Made by a program: the position numbers and the translations under genes
Part shown: piece after piece, positions 31,769-40,982 of the stretch
Position numbering within the stretch: position 1 is the stretch's first letter
How the letters are laid out: each line of letters begins with the position of its first letter
NCBI GenBank assembly: GCA_958370325.1
Contig: CATXJW010000012.1
Location: 1 to 51,618 of the forward strand
Source of the DNA: an uncultured Collinsella sp.
Lineage (GTDB): Bacteria > Actinomycetota > Coriobacteriia > Coriobacteriales > Coriobacteriaceae
DNA: 51,618 nt
Direction: 5' to 3'
Notes under the pieces: generated by a model
Databases searched by the model: none
What the model was told of the DNA's origin: nothing
Seen by the model: the letters and a program-made list of their open reading frames with translations, nothing else

Positions 31769-33079
31769 TTACGCCACGAAGAAGTAGACGAGGAAGGCAA
31801 GGGCTGCGATCCACATGAGCGGCTTGATCTTGGAGGCCTCGCCCTTAAAGAGCGCGACGATCACGTAGGCGATAAAGCCCAGGCCAATGCCGGCAGAGAT
31901 GGAGTAGGTGAAGGGCACGCCGGCGACAATCATGAACGCCGGGAAACCCTGCGACACGTCGGACCAGTCGATCTCGGAGGCCTCGCTCATCATGAGGTAG
32001 CCGACGTAGACCAGAGCACCGCAGGTGGCGGCGCTGGAAACGATGGTGACGATGGGGGAGAAGAACGCGGCGAGAATGAACAGCACGCCGGTGGTGACGG
32101 AGGTGAGGCCCGTGCGGCCACCGTCGGCGGCGCCGGAAGTGGACTCGACGAAGGTGGTGATGGAGGAGACGCCCATGAAACCGCCCACAGCGGCGGCGGC
32201 GGAGTCGACGATCAGGATCTCCTTGATATTCTCGACGTTGCCGTCGTCGGTGAGGAACTCGCCCTGCTTGGCCACGGCCATCGCGGTGCCCATGGTGTCG
32301 AAGAAGTCACTCATGAGCAGCGAGAACGAGATGACGAGGAGCGCGGGGTCGGTAAGGACCTTGACGATGGCGGGCACGCCGCCGGCGTCGGCGATGGGGC
32401 CACCGATGCTCGAGAAGTCGAGCGGGGCGATGATACCGGTCGGAGCCTGGGTCACACCTAGGGGGATACCGGCGATGACGGCGACGACGATGCCGATGAG
32501 CAGCGAGCCGGGGACGTTGCGGCAGGCGAGGGCGACTGTCACCAGGATGGAGATGATGCCGACGATGAAGGTGGGGGAGGTGATGTCGCCCAGACCGACG
32601 AGTGTACCGGCGCCAGCGGTGATAATGCCGGCATCGCACAGGCCAATCATGGCGATGAACAGGCCCAGACCCACCGAGATGGCGTGACGCAGGACAACCG
32701 GGATGGCGTCCATGATGGCCTCGCGCAGGCCGCAAAGGACGAGCAGCAAGATGACGATACCTTCGAGGAAGATAACGCTCATGGCAACGTGCCAGTCACC
32801 GCCGCACATGGTGGTGGTGATGCCCGCGATCATCGCGTTGACGCCTAAGCCCGACGCGCAGGCGAGCGGGCGGTTGGCGAAGATGCCCATGCAGATGGTC
32901 ATGATGCCGGCGCCCAGGCAGGTGGCGCAGGCGAGCGCTCCCGCATCGATGCCGGCGCCCGAGAGCACCGCGGGGTTGACGGCGATGATGTAGGCCATCG
33001 CCAGGAATGTTGTCAGTCCAGCGCGGAGTTCGGTCCCGATTGTGGACTTGCGCTCGCTGACGTGAAATAGTTCGTCCAT
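31769..33079 (-). CDS. AzgA/PbuG-type purine permease
   Basis: A 436-residue transporter with about 12-13 helices. It starts MDELFHVSERKSTIGTELRA and continues FLAMAYIIAVNPAVLSGAGI, the AzgA signature. Then come CASGLGVNAMIAG, SFSLLMSDFFDTMGTAMAVA (substrate-binding acidic motif) and GVSSITTFVESTSGAADGGRTG. Family members are proton symporters for hypoxanthine, guanine or adenine. ATG 33079 has AAAGGG upstream; an ATG farther up would add a non-homologous leader. Confidence 0.88.
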   Translation of the reverse strand: MDELFHVSERKSTIGTELRAGLTTFLAMAYIIAVNPAVLSGAGIDAGALACATCLGAGIMTICMGIFANRPLACASGLGVNAMIAGITTTMCGGDWHVAMSVIFLEGIVILLLVLCGLREAIMDAIPVVLRHAISVGLGLFIAMIGLCDAGIITAGAGTLVGLGDITSPTFIVGIISILVTVALACRNVPGSLLIGIVVAVIAGIPLGVTQAPTGIIAPLDFSSIGGPIADAGGVPAIVKVLTDPALLVISFSLLMSDFFDTMGTAMAVAKQGEFLTDDGNVENIKEILIVDSAAAAVGGFMGVSSITTFVESTSGAADGGRTGLTSVTTGVLFILAAFFSPIVTIVSSAATCGALVYVGYLMMSEASEIDWSDVSQGFPAFMIVAGVPFTYSISAGIGLGFIAYVIVALFKGEASKIKPLMWIAALAFLVYFFVA

Positions 33080-33272
33080 GCATACCCTTTCCTTGTTCGG
33101 CCCCGAGTTTAGGCCGATTGACACGAACTCACCCACTATAGCCCCTTTACGACGCTGTTGTTCCTCGCATGTTGATGTTCGGCGCTTTGTAGCAGACGGA
33201 CGGTATTTTTCGCATGAGAATGTGTGGGTACCGTATACTTAAGCGGTTACAACGACCCCTATGGAGGAACGT

Positions 33273-33692
33273 ATGATTAAAGAGCTTTGCCACGACGAGG
33301 CTATCCTGTCCCAGCGTTGCGAGGTTGCGACCGTCGAGGACGAGTCGGTTGCTCAGGACCTGATCGATACCATCAAGTCGCTCGACGATGCCGGCTGCCT
33401 TGCCGCCAACCAGATTGGCGTTACCAAGAAGGTCTGCGTCTACCTGGACGATGCCGGCGAGCCCCACGTGCTCTACAACCCCCGTCTGGTGTTTGGCCTG
33501 GGCGCCAGCAAGATGGAGGAGAGCTGCCTGACGCACGAGGAGGTCACCAAGTCCACGCGCTATATCAAGTGCAAGGTCGCTTATGACGTGATCGTCGACG
33601 GCAAGATGCGCGAGCGCAAGCAGGACTTTGTGGGCTTCGAGGCGCAGATGGTCCAGCACATGATTGACCATTGTCTCGGCAAACTTGTCTAG
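33273..33692 (+). CDS. Peptide-deformylase-like protein lacking the catalytic glutamate
   Basis: A 139-residue PDF-family protein. Motif 1 reads GCLAANQIG (family GxGLAAxQ), motif 2 reads ESCLT (family EGCLS) and motif 3 reads QHMIDH (family QHExDH). The catalytic Glu of HExxH is Met here and the Gly of EGCLS is Ser, so deformylase activity is doubtful although both metal His and the Cys remain. A second copy with an intact third motif is at 40983-41393. GGAGG lies upstream of ATG 33273. A terminator follows. Confidence 0.8.
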   Translation: MIKELCHDEAILSQRCEVATVEDESVAQDLIDTIKSLDDAGCLAANQIGVTKKVCVYLDDAGEPHVLYNPRLVFGLGASKMEESCLTHEEVTKSTRYIKCKVAYDVIVDGKMRERKQDFVGFEAQMVQHMIDHCLGKLV

Positions 33693-33726
33693 AGTGATTT
33701 GATCGGGGATTGAACCTGTGCTTTTG

Positions 33727-33762
33727 GCCCGGGCGTGACATTGTTGTCATGTCCGGGCTTTT
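33727..33762 (+). terminator. Rho-independent terminator
   Basis: GCCCGGGCGTGACA / TGTCATGTCCGGGC followed by TTTT, 35 nt past the deformylase-like gene. Confidence 0.8.
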
Positions 33763-33825
33763 GTGTTTAGCGCCTTTTTGTTTGGTGACAATGACCTTAG
33801 TAAGAACGTAAAGCTAGGAGGCGCT

Positions 33826-34791
33826 ATGTGCACGAGCATTCGATTTACCGATAATTCTGGCCACATGTATCTGGGCCGCAACCTCGACTGGAGCTTTGAC
33901 TACGGCCAACAGGTTCGCGTGATGCCGCGCGGGTTTCACATTCCGTATTCGTTTATCGACGACGCGACAGCGGCACACGCGGTGATCGGTATGTGCATCG
34001 ATTACAAGAACTACCCTATGTTCTTCGATTGCGGCAACGATGCGGGCCTCGCCGTGGCGGGTCTCAATTTCCCGGGTTATGCCGAGTATGCCGAGGACCC
34101 TGTCGACGGCAAGACCAATATCGCGGCCTATGAGTTTCCTCTGTGGGTGGCAGCGACGTTCTCGACGGTCGACGAGGTCGAGGCTGCGCTGCGCGATACG
34201 GTGATTGTCGCCAAATCTGCAGGAGAGGGGCTGGGCGTGTCGCTGCTCCATTGGATTATCGGCGACAGCCAGCGCAGCATCGTGGTCGAGATGATGGCCG
34301 ATGGCCTGCATGTATACGACAATCCGGTCGACACCCTTGCCAATCAGCCCACCTTCCCGTGGCATATGGAAAACCTACGCACCTATATCACCGCCACAAG
34401 CGATTTTCCGCAGACGGCGACATGGCGTGGCGCCGAGCTCAAGCCCTATGGCGCGGGTGCCGGCATGCGCGGCATTCCGGGCGATTGCTATTCGCCGAGC
34501 CGTTTTGTAAAGGCGGCGTATCTCAATGCCAACTATCCGCAAAAAGAGAGCGAGGCCGAAAACGTCGTCCGTATGTTCCGCTCGCTCGAGGGCGTGGTGA
34601 TGATCGAGGGGGCGTCCAGGATGGGCGATGGCAAGTTCGAGAAGACTATCTACACCGGATGCTTTAGCGCGCGCACGGGCAATTATTACTATGCGATGTA
34701 TGGGGATCCGTCGATTCGCTACGTGAGCCTGATGGATGGCGAGGGCGCGAGCCCCGATAGGCTCGTGGTTCCCGAGCCGCGTCGTTCGTAG
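33826..34791 (+). CDS. bsh: Choloylglycine hydrolase (bile salt hydrolase family)
   Basis: A 321-residue Ntn-hydrolase of the bile salt hydrolase/penicillin V acylase family. Met1 is followed by the nucleophile Cys2 (MCTSIRF). GRNLDWSFDY supplies the conserved Arg and Asp, GLNFPGYAEY the Asn, LANQPTFPWHMENL the second Asn region, and SPSRFVKAAY the late Arg. No signal peptide, as in BSH enzymes, which deconjugate taurine or glycine from bile acids in the cytoplasm. Length is typical. GGAGG precedes the ATG. Whether bile salts or other amides are preferred cannot be told from sequence. Confidence 0.88.
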   Translation: MCTSIRFTDNSGHMYLGRNLDWSFDYGQQVRVMPRGFHIPYSFIDDATAAHAVIGMCIDYKNYPMFFDCGNDAGLAVAGLNFPGYAEYAEDPVDGKTNIAAYEFPLWVAATFSTVDEVEAALRDTVIVAKSAGEGLGVSLLHWIIGDSQRSIVVEMMADGLHVYDNPVDTLANQPTFPWHMENLRTYITATSDFPQTATWRGAELKPYGAGAGMRGIPGDCYSPSRFVKAAYLNANYPQKESEAENVVRMFRSLEGVVMIEGASRMGDGKFEKTIYTGCFSARTGNYYYAMYGDPSIRYVSLMDGEGASPDRLVVPEPRRS

Positions 34792-34814
34792 CCGACGGCT
34801 TTACTGAAATGCAA

Positions 34815-34850
34815 AGCGCCCCTGCATCTCCTGTGAGGTGCAGGGGCGCT
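34815..34850. terminator. Bidirectional terminator
   Basis: AGCGCCCCTGCATCTC / GAGGTGCAGGGGCGCT with a CTGT loop, between the convergent bile salt hydrolase and kup genes. Confidence 0.8.
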
Positions 34851-34870
34851 GTCGTTGATGCGTGACGTCG

Positions 34871-37102
34871 CTAGAAGTTGGCGTCGTTGAGTTGTTCGCT
34901 CTCGAGGCCGTCGAGCTGCTGCTGTTCGGGCGTATCTGCGACGCTCTCGAGCAGCTCAGTGGGGTCGACGTTCATATTCCTGCCGGCCTCGTTGCCGTTG
35001 ACCAGGTCGTCCGAGAAGATATCGACTTCCATTTCCTCGGCTTCCTCGATCTGAACTTCGAGTGGCACCTGGGTGCGTACAAGCTTGACGGCCGGGCGCA
35101 TGCGGGCAAACAGCGGCACGTACTCGATGATGATGGCCGAGTTCTCTAGACCGTACCAACGTGCCGGGCTTCCGCAGGCGCGGCGGACGGCGTACTTGAT
35201 GGCCATCACGCGGTGGTCGTTGCGGTTGATGTCCGTTTCGGGGGCAAGCATCTTGCGTAGCATGCAAAAACGGAAGTCGCCCACGTTGCCGCGGGTCTCG
35301 TAGATGGAGTAGGTGTGATGCTGCGGTGGCAGCTCACCCGATGCCATCAAGTCGCCAACGATCTGGCGCAGGTAGGCGTTAACGCGCTGGTTGACCTTAA
35401 AGCCCAGGTCCAAGCGCACGCGGAACAAGAAGTCCGTGCCAAAGGTCTCAACGGAATACTCATGCGTATAGGGCTCATCGGTAACGTGCACGTTGATGAA
35501 CCAGTATGCCTTGGCGCGCTTGGGATGCTTGTCCAGGATGGAATAGAGCACGTCGCGGTCGAGTGTGAGCGGGTCGGGGCTGTTGGTGAGGAATACCAGA
35601 TTGTCGGCGAGCACGGGGTAGGTCTCGTCGTTGCGCAGGCGGTTGAGCTGATCGATGTACTTGGAGACGGGCAGCAGGATCGTTTGCGTGCGCTCGATGG
35701 CGGTGCCGCGGCGCCACACATACATAAGGCCAAACAGCAGCGAGGCCAAGAAGATCATGACGTAACCGCCGTCAAAGAACATAGTGAGGCATGAGGCAAA
35801 GAAGCAGAGCTCGATGGCGCCAAAAAGCAGGGCGAAGATGCAGGCGCCCAGCTTGTGCTTGAGAATGCCGGCGATATAGCTCGTCAAAAGCGTTGTGGTC
35901 ATGAGCATGGTCACGGTGATGGCGAGGCCGTAGGCGCTTTCCATGCGCTCGGAGTTCTGGAACAGCAGCACGATGAAAATGCAGCCGACCCACATGATGT
36001 TGTTGACGAGCGGAATATAGAGCTGACCCTTGGTGTCGCTGGGGTAGTGGATGCGCAGGTGCGGCATGAGATTGAGACGGGTTGCCTCGGATACCAGCGA
36101 GAACGAGCCAGTGATGAGCGCCTGCGAGGCGATGATGGCCGCCACGGCCGAAAGCACGATGGCAAAGGGGCGCAGGGGCTCGGGGAGCATCATATAGAAC
36201 GGGTTGACGATATCCATCGCGAGCATCTGGGGGTTGGAGTTATTGGCGAGCAGCCAAGCTCCCTGACCCAGATAGTTGAGGATAAGGGCCGCCTTAACAA
36301 ACGGCCAGGATGCATAGATGTTTGCCTTGCCCACGTGACCCATGTCTGAATAGAGCGCCTCGGCACCGGTTGTCGACAGAAAAACGAAGCCGAGCACCAT
36401 GATGCCCGAGTGGTTGATGGGCGAGAACAGGAACATGATGCCGCGAATGGGGTTGAGCGCGCGCAAGATGGACAGGTTGCCGAGCATGTTGAACAGACCG
36501 GCGCCAGCCAAGAACAGGAACCATAGTGTCATGAGCGGGCCGAAGAGCTTGCCGATCGACGAGGTGCCGGCGCGCTGCATGGCAAACAGGCCGCAGATAA
36601 TGATGATGGTGATGATGATGACGTTGGTCTGCCCGTCACCCAATAGCGCGTGGCCCCACTCGATGGTGCGCAGACCCTCGATGGCTGTGGTGACCGTGAC
36701 GGCGGGGGTGAGGATGCCGTCGGCAAGCAGTGCCGCACCGCCGATCATAGCGGGGAGAATCAGCCACGGCGCCACCTTGCGCACGAGGCTGAACAGGGCG
36801 AAGATGCCGCCTTCGTTGTGGTTATCGGCCTTCATGGCGATTACCACGTATTTGACCGTGGTCACGAGCGTCATGGTCCAGATGACGAGCGAAAGCGCGC
36901 CCAGAATCATGTCCTCGCTGACGGTGCCGATGCCGCCGTTGTTTGTGACGATCGATTTCATGGTGTACATGGGACTCGTGCCGATGTCGCCATAGACGAC
37001 GCCGAGCGTTACGAGCAGCATGCCAGCGGAGAGGGGGATGGCTCCATGCCCGCCTTGACTACGCTGTTCTTGGGGGCTTACCTCCAATTTGTTGTGTGCC
37101 AC
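34871..37102 (-). CDS. kup: KUP-family potassium uptake transporter
   Basis: A 743-residue K+/H+ symporter. Twelve membrane helices lie in the first 460 residues, with LVTLGVVYGDIGTSPMYTMK at the first helix, NHNEGGIFALFSLV, the motif GGAALLADGILTPAVTVTTA and GAEALYSDMGHVG. A cytoplasmic C-terminal domain (about 480-690) precedes an acidic tail. GTG 37102 was preferred: AAGGGAG stands 5 nt upstream, whereas ATG 37120 has no binding site and would contain it. It is long for the family because of the tail. A perfect hairpin lies just upstream. Confidence 0.88.
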   Translation of the reverse strand: MAHNKLEVSPQEQRSQGGHGAIPLSAGMLLVTLGVVYGDIGTSPMYTMKSIVTNNGGIGTVSEDMILGALSLVIWTMTLVTTVKYVVIAMKADNHNEGGIFALFSLVRKVAPWLILPAMIGGAALLADGILTPAVTVTTAIEGLRTIEWGHALLGDGQTNVIIITIIIICGLFAMQRAGTSSIGKLFGPLMTLWFLFLAGAGLFNMLGNLSILRALNPIRGIMFLFSPINHSGIMVLGFVFLSTTGAEALYSDMGHVGKANIYASWPFVKAALILNYLGQGAWLLANNSNPQMLAMDIVNPFYMMLPEPLRPFAIVLSAVAAIIASQALITGSFSLVSEATRLNLMPHLRIHYPSDTKGQLYIPLVNNIMWVGCIFIVLLFQNSERMESAYGLAITVTMLMTTTLLTSYIAGILKHKLGACIFALLFGAIELCFFASCLTMFFDGGYVMIFLASLLFGLMYVWRRGTAIERTQTILLPVSKYIDQLNRLRNDETYPVLADNLVFLTNSPDPLTLDRDVLYSILDKHPKRAKAYWFINVHVTDEPYTHEYSVETFGTDFLFRVRLDLGFKVNQRVNAYLRQIVGDLMASGELPPQHHTYSIYETRGNVGDFRFCMLRKMLAPETDINRNDHRVMAIKYAVRRACGSPARWYGLENSAIIIEYVPLFARMRPAVKLVRTQVPLEVQIEEAEEMEVDIFSDDLVNGNEAGRNMNVDPTELLESVADTPEQQQLDGLESEQLNDANF

Positions 37103-37122
37103 GTGGACTCCCTTGGACATCC

Positions 37123-37147
37123 GGTTATCTGTCTGGGACAGATAACC
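37123..37147. promoter_or_regulatory. Perfect 11-bp hairpin upstream of kup
   Basis: GGTTATCTGTC / GACAGATAACC with a TGG loop, 20 nt before the chosen kup start. It could be an operator or a short translational control hairpin. It also carries the GGGACAG string found in the palindromic repeats. Confidence 0.45.
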
Positions 37148-37335
37148 TTTATGCCGTCTTTATACATACAAGAGCAGTTTGGCACATTGGGGTGTTTTAG
37201 ACAATAATCCCCATCTGGGGAGCAGTTGTTTGCGCAGATAGCATTTCAAAGCAGGAGCACTTCCGGCTGTGTGGTTTGCTGCAATGTGATAACCGCGGAC
37301 GCGCCCCTGCCTTGAAACTGAAGAGGGGGGGGCTT

Positions 37336-38247
37336 TTAAGCACGTGCTGTCTGGGCGATGCCGGCCTTGGCATTTGCGCGTTTGCCGGCGAGTTCGCAAA
37401 AAATCGCGCCGCCGATGATAAGTGCGGCGCCCATCAGGCGGATTGGTGTTATGGCTTCGCCTAAAAGGACGGCGGAGAACACGACGGCCGAAAGCGGCTC
37501 GAGGTAGCCGACGACCGCGACGGTCTGGACGGGCAGCTTGGCGACGGCACTAAAGTAGAGCAGGCAACCGATGCCGGTGTTGACGACGCCGAGCATGGCG
37601 ACGGCGCGCCAATCGATGCCGGCGGCGATGCTGGGGGAGAAGAACGAGGGAGCGCCTTGGGTGACGAGTGTGAGAACCAGCGCGGTCACAAAGGCGGCGC
37701 TCACCTGGAGCATGGAGTTCTCGAGGCCTTCGATGTGTGGCGCACCCTTGCTGGCGATGACCATCAGCGCATAGCAAAATGCCGAGGCGATGCCGCAGGC
37801 GATACCCGCAATGGGCATATTGCCGCCTAGACCTTGTGCTGCAATGAGAAAAGCTCCGCAGGCGACGGCGATAAAGCCGGCGATTTTGCCACCGGTCAGC
37901 TTTTCGCCAAAAATGAGCGGGGAGAGGGCCATAACGATGATGGGGCCGCAGTAGTACAGCAGCGAGGATACGCCGACGCCGATCGTCTGGTAGGCGCGGA
38001 ACAGAAAAATCCAGCTGGCGCCCAGCGCGGCTCCCGAGAGGAGGAGGGCTGCGGCTTCGCGGGGGCGAGATGGCGCCTGCAACTTATGGCGTTGGGTGAT
38101 GGCGAGGATGGTGACAAGCGAGAGTGCGCCCAAAAACGTGCGTAGTAGCACGATATCGGAGCTCGGCAGTGCGATGGCAGCGGCGATGATGCCGTTGGAG
38201 CCAAACAATAGCAATGCTGCTAAGTACGTAAACAGTCCGTTGTTCAT
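37336..38247 (-). CDS. EamA/DMT-family transporter
   Basis: A 303-residue membrane protein with ten predicted helices in two EamA repeats (about 5-140 and 150-290). LLLFGSNGIIAAAIALPSSDIVLLRTFLGA and VVGYLEPLSAVVFSAVLLGE are typical of drug/metabolite exporters; the conserved YLEPL proline region is present. The substrate is unknown, often amino acids or related compounds. It is transcribed away from a LysR gene 118 nt upstream, which is probably its regulator. AGAGGGG lies before the ATG. Confidence 0.87.
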   Translation of the reverse strand: MNNGLFTYLAALLLFGSNGIIAAAIALPSSDIVLLRTFLGALSLVTILAITQRHKLQAPSRPREAAALLLSGAALGASWIFLFRAYQTIGVGVSSLLYYCGPIIVMALSPLIFGEKLTGGKIAGFIAVACGAFLIAAQGLGGNMPIAGIACGIASAFCYALMVIASKGAPHIEGLENSMLQVSAAFVTALVLTLVTQGAPSFFSPSIAAGIDWRAVAMLGVVNTGIGCLLYFSAVAKLPVQTVAVVGYLEPLSAVVFSAVLLGEAITPIRLMGAALIIGGAIFCELAGKRANAKAGIAQTARA

Positions 38248-38276
38248 GCGCTGACATCCCCTCTATATCCGAGCAT

Positions 38277-38313
38277 GTTCACTATGGGTGAACTCGCTTT
38301 AGAAGAAAAGCGA
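38277..38313. promoter_or_regulatory. LysR-type operator dyads between divergent genes
   Basis: GTTCACTATGGGTGAAC (38277-38293) is a dyad that contains T-N11-A, the LysR-box form. TCGCTTTAGAAGAAAAGCGA (38294-38313) follows directly, then TATAAT (38315-38320) on the plus strand. Confidence 0.5.
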
Positions 38314-38365
38314 ATATAATGCATGGATAACATGACAAAGACTCATGCAAAGGTGGAGGGGTGCC

Positions 38366-39223
38366 GTGGAAACGAATATTCAAAAGATGCAGGTGCTGCT
38401 CGAGACCGTGCGCGCCGGCAGTTTTACGCGCGCCGCCGAGCGCCTGAGCTATTCGCAGTCGGGCGTGAGCCGTATGGTGGCCGATCTCGAGGCCGACTGG
38501 GGCTTTAAAGTGCTCGATAGAAGCCGCGAGGGCGTAGTGCTTTCTGCCGATGGGCGGCAAGTTATGCCGGCGGTCGAGGCGTTATGCGAGGAATTTGTTC
38601 GTTTGCAGCGACGGGTGGATGAGATGCGTGGGCTCATGCGCGGCAAAATCTGCATCGGTACGTTTTCGAGTGTGGCGACCCACGTGCTGCCGCCGGTGAT
38701 CGCGCGTTTTCGCGCAGATCATCCAGACGTCGATTACGAGTTGTTGATGGGCGATTACTCAGAGATTGAACAATGGGTGGCTGAGGGTCGTTGTGATCTG
38801 GGTTTTATTCCGCGTGAGCCACGCGGCGCCGGCATGGCATCGCGGTCTTTGGTGCGTGATGAGCTGATGGCGGTGGTGCCAGCAGATTCGTTGCTTGCCG
38901 CGGCGGAGGTCGTCTCTCTTGTCGATTTGGCCAACGAGCAGTTTATTCTGCTGGAACGCGGCACCGATGACGAGATTACGCCGCTGTTCCGTCGGGCGGG
39001 GCTGACCGTGCGCTCAAAGCTGTCGACCTGGGATGACTATGCGATTATGGCCATGGTCGAGGACGGCCTGGGCGTGAGTGTCCTTCCGGCGCTCATCTTA
39101 CGCCGCTGCCAGTTCAATGTCGCCATTCGTTCGCTCGAAGGACATCCCCATCGGCAGATCAACGCCATATATCGAACGGCCGATGTTTCACTTGCCGCCG
39201 CTCGATTCCTTGAATACCTCTAA
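38366..39223 (+). CDS. LysR-type transcriptional regulator
   Basis: A 285-residue LysR protein. The winged helix-turn-helix (IQKMQVLLETVRAGSFTRAA, then ERLSYSQSGVSRMVADLEAD) is followed by an effector-binding domain (about 90-285, with GKICIGTFSSVATHVLPPVI). The start is GTG 38366 with GGAGGGG upstream; an ATG at 38345 would span that site. Divergent from the EamA exporter with dyads between them, so control of the exporter and of itself is the natural inference. Confidence 0.87.
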   Translation: METNIQKMQVLLETVRAGSFTRAAERLSYSQSGVSRMVADLEADWGFKVLDRSREGVVLSADGRQVMPAVEALCEEFVRLQRRVDEMRGLMRGKICIGTFSSVATHVLPPVIARFRADHPDVDYELLMGDYSEIEQWVAEGRCDLGFIPREPRGAGMASRSLVRDELMAVVPADSLLAAAEVVSLVDLANEQFILLERGTDDEITPLFRRAGLTVRSKLSTWDDYAIMAMVEDGLGVSVLPALILRRCQFNVAIRSLEGHPHRQINAIYRTADVSLAAARFLEYL

Positions 39224-39285
39224 ATGAGCGCACGCCGTTGTCGCTTTGGGATAAATCTCGAGGTTTGGCTCATTTTATTTTTGAA

Positions 39286-39365
39286 ATTGAACTTTCAAAT
39301 GAGGTGTCGCGCTATACTGCTTGCTAAATTGAACCCTGGTTCAATTCGTGTTCTATAAATTGAAC
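39286..39365. promoter_or_regulatory. Helically phased ATTGAAC operator array before the HTH-aminotransferase gene
   Basis: ATTGAAC occurs at 39286-39292, 39328-39334 and 39359-39365. The middle copy pairs with GTTCAAT (39339-39345) as a perfect 18-bp palindrome. Spacings of 42 and 31 bp equal about four and three helical turns. TATACT (39313-39318) and TATAAA (39354-39359) are candidate -10 elements inside the array. Confidence 0.6.
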
Positions 39366-39386
39366 TTTGCCAGCAAGGAGGTTCCT

Positions 39387-40907
39387 GTGGCCCAAGAGAC
39401 GTTTAGCGATCGCCTGCGACAGACTATGTCCGATCGCGACGTTCGCCAGTCGGACGTGATTCGTGCATCGGAGATGCTCGGCAAAAAACTCGGCAAGAGT
39501 CAGATGAGCCAATATGTGAGCGGCAAGACGATCCCGCGGCGCGATGTGGCAGAGCTGCTCGCCCGTATTTTGGAGGTCGATGTTACCTGGCTGCTCGCCG
39601 GTGACGCCGACCAAGGCGAGGAATCATCTCCTCGCAACGATTCCAAGCCCGAACCCCATCCCTCAGCTCAAATTGCAAGGAGCGCCACCATGCGTACTTT
39701 TTCTAAATCCACCAAGCTCGATAACGTCCTGTATGACGTGCGCGGTCCCGTCGTCGACGAGGCCGCCCGTATGGAGGACGAGGGCGAGCGCATCCTCAAG
39801 CTCAATATCGGCAACCCGGCGCCCTTCGGTTTCCGCACGCCCGATGAGGTCATCAAGGACATGCGCCAGCAGCTGCCCGACTGCGAAGGCTATTCCAACT
39901 CGCGCGGCCTGTTCTCCGCGCGCAAGGCGATTATGCAGTACTCGCAGATCAAGGGCCTGCCCAATGTTCAGATGGAGCACATCTACACGGGCAACGGCGT
40001 GTCCGAGCTCATTCAGCTTTCGATGAACGCGCTGCTCGACAATGGCGACGAGATTCTGATCCCCAGCCCCGACTATCCGCTCTGGACGGCGTGCGCAACC
40101 CTTGCCGGCGGTCATCCCGTGCACTATCTGTGCGATGAGCAGGCGGATTGGTATCCCGACCTGGAGGATATGGAGTCCAAGATCACGAGCGCGACCAAAG
40201 CTCTCGTCATCATCAACCCCAACAACCCCACGGGTTCCGTCTATCCGCGCGAGGTGCTCGAGGGCATCGTCGAGGTTGCACGCAGGCATCAGCTGATGAT
40301 CTTTGCCGATGAGATCTACGACCGCCTGTGCATGGACGGTTACGAGCACGTCTCGATTGCCTCGCTCGCTCCTGATCTGCCCTGCGTCACCTTTAGCGGC
40401 CTTTCCAAGTCGCACATGATCGCGGGCTATCGTATTGGCTGGATGGTGCTTTCGGGCAACCAGCGCTGCATGAGCGACTTCATCATGGGCATTAACATGC
40501 TCTCCAACATGCGCCTGTGCTCCAACGTGCCGGCTCAGTCGATCGTTCAGACGGCACTCGGTGGTCATCAGTCCGTTAACGACTACATCCGTCCCGGCGG
40601 CCGCGTCTACGAGCAGCGCAACTATGTGTATGAGGCGCTCAACAAGATTGACGGCATCTCGGTGGTTAAGCCGCGCGCGGCGTTCTACATCTTCCCCAAG
40701 ATGGATGTGAAGAAGTTCAACATCACCGATGACGAGCAGTTCGCCCTTGACCTGCTGCACGAGAAGAAGATTCTGATCACGCGCGGCGGCGGCTTTAACT
40801 GGGCTGAGCCCGACCACTTCCGTATCGTGTACCTGCCGCGCATGGAAGTACTCAAAGAGTCCCTCGAAGACCTCGCTGACTTCTTCGATCACTACCGCCA
40901 GAGCTAG
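39387..40907 (+). CDS. HTH-domain/class I aminotransferase fusion (alanine transaminase type)
   Basis: A 506-residue fusion. Residues 1-75 form an XRE-like helix-turn-helix (FSDRLRQTMSDRDVRQSDVI, then KLGKSQMSQYVSGKTIPRRD). After a linker (about 75-105) comes a complete PLP aminotransferase: LNIGNPAPFGF, GYSNSRGLFSARKAI, YTGNGVSELI, INPNNPTGSVYP, FADEIYDRL and the PLP lysine in FSGLSKSHMIAGYRIGWMV, close to AlaA alanine transaminases. The start is GTG 39387 with AAGGAGG 5 nt upstream. It probably makes alanine from pyruvate and glutamate; the HTH may read the ATTGAAC sites upstream. Confidence 0.87.
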   Translation: MAQETFSDRLRQTMSDRDVRQSDVIRASEMLGKKLGKSQMSQYVSGKTIPRRDVAELLARILEVDVTWLLAGDADQGEESSPRNDSKPEPHPSAQIARSATMRTFSKSTKLDNVLYDVRGPVVDEAARMEDEGERILKLNIGNPAPFGFRTPDEVIKDMRQQLPDCEGYSNSRGLFSARKAIMQYSQIKGLPNVQMEHIYTGNGVSELIQLSMNALLDNGDEILIPSPDYPLWTACATLAGGHPVHYLCDEQADWYPDLEDMESKITSATKALVIINPNNPTGSVYPREVLEGIVEVARRHQLMIFADEIYDRLCMDGYEHVSIASLAPDLPCVTFSGLSKSHMIAGYRIGWMVLSGNQRCMSDFIMGINMLSNMRLCSNVPAQSIVQTALGGHQSVNDYIRPGGRVYEQRNYVYEALNKIDGISVVKPRAAFYIFPKMDVKKFNITDDEQFALDLLHEKKILITRGGGFNWAEPDHFRIVYLPRMEVLKESLEDLADFFDHYRQS

Positions 40908-40932
40908 TGGGATAGAAGCTCCGCACTATGAG

Positions 40933-40966
40933 AAGCTCCCTGCAGTTGTTTTGCTGCAGGGAGCTT
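40933..40966. terminator. Bidirectional rho-independent terminator
   Basis: AAGCTCCCTGCAG / CTGCAGGGAGCTT with a TTGTTTTG loop, between the convergent aminotransferase and deformylase genes. Confidence 0.85.
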
Positions 40967-40982
40967 TCTTGAATCGGTGGAA

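Noticed and set aside
39663..40892. 409-codon open frame on the minus strand
   Set aside because: Antisense to the aminotransferase domain; a shadow of the real gene.
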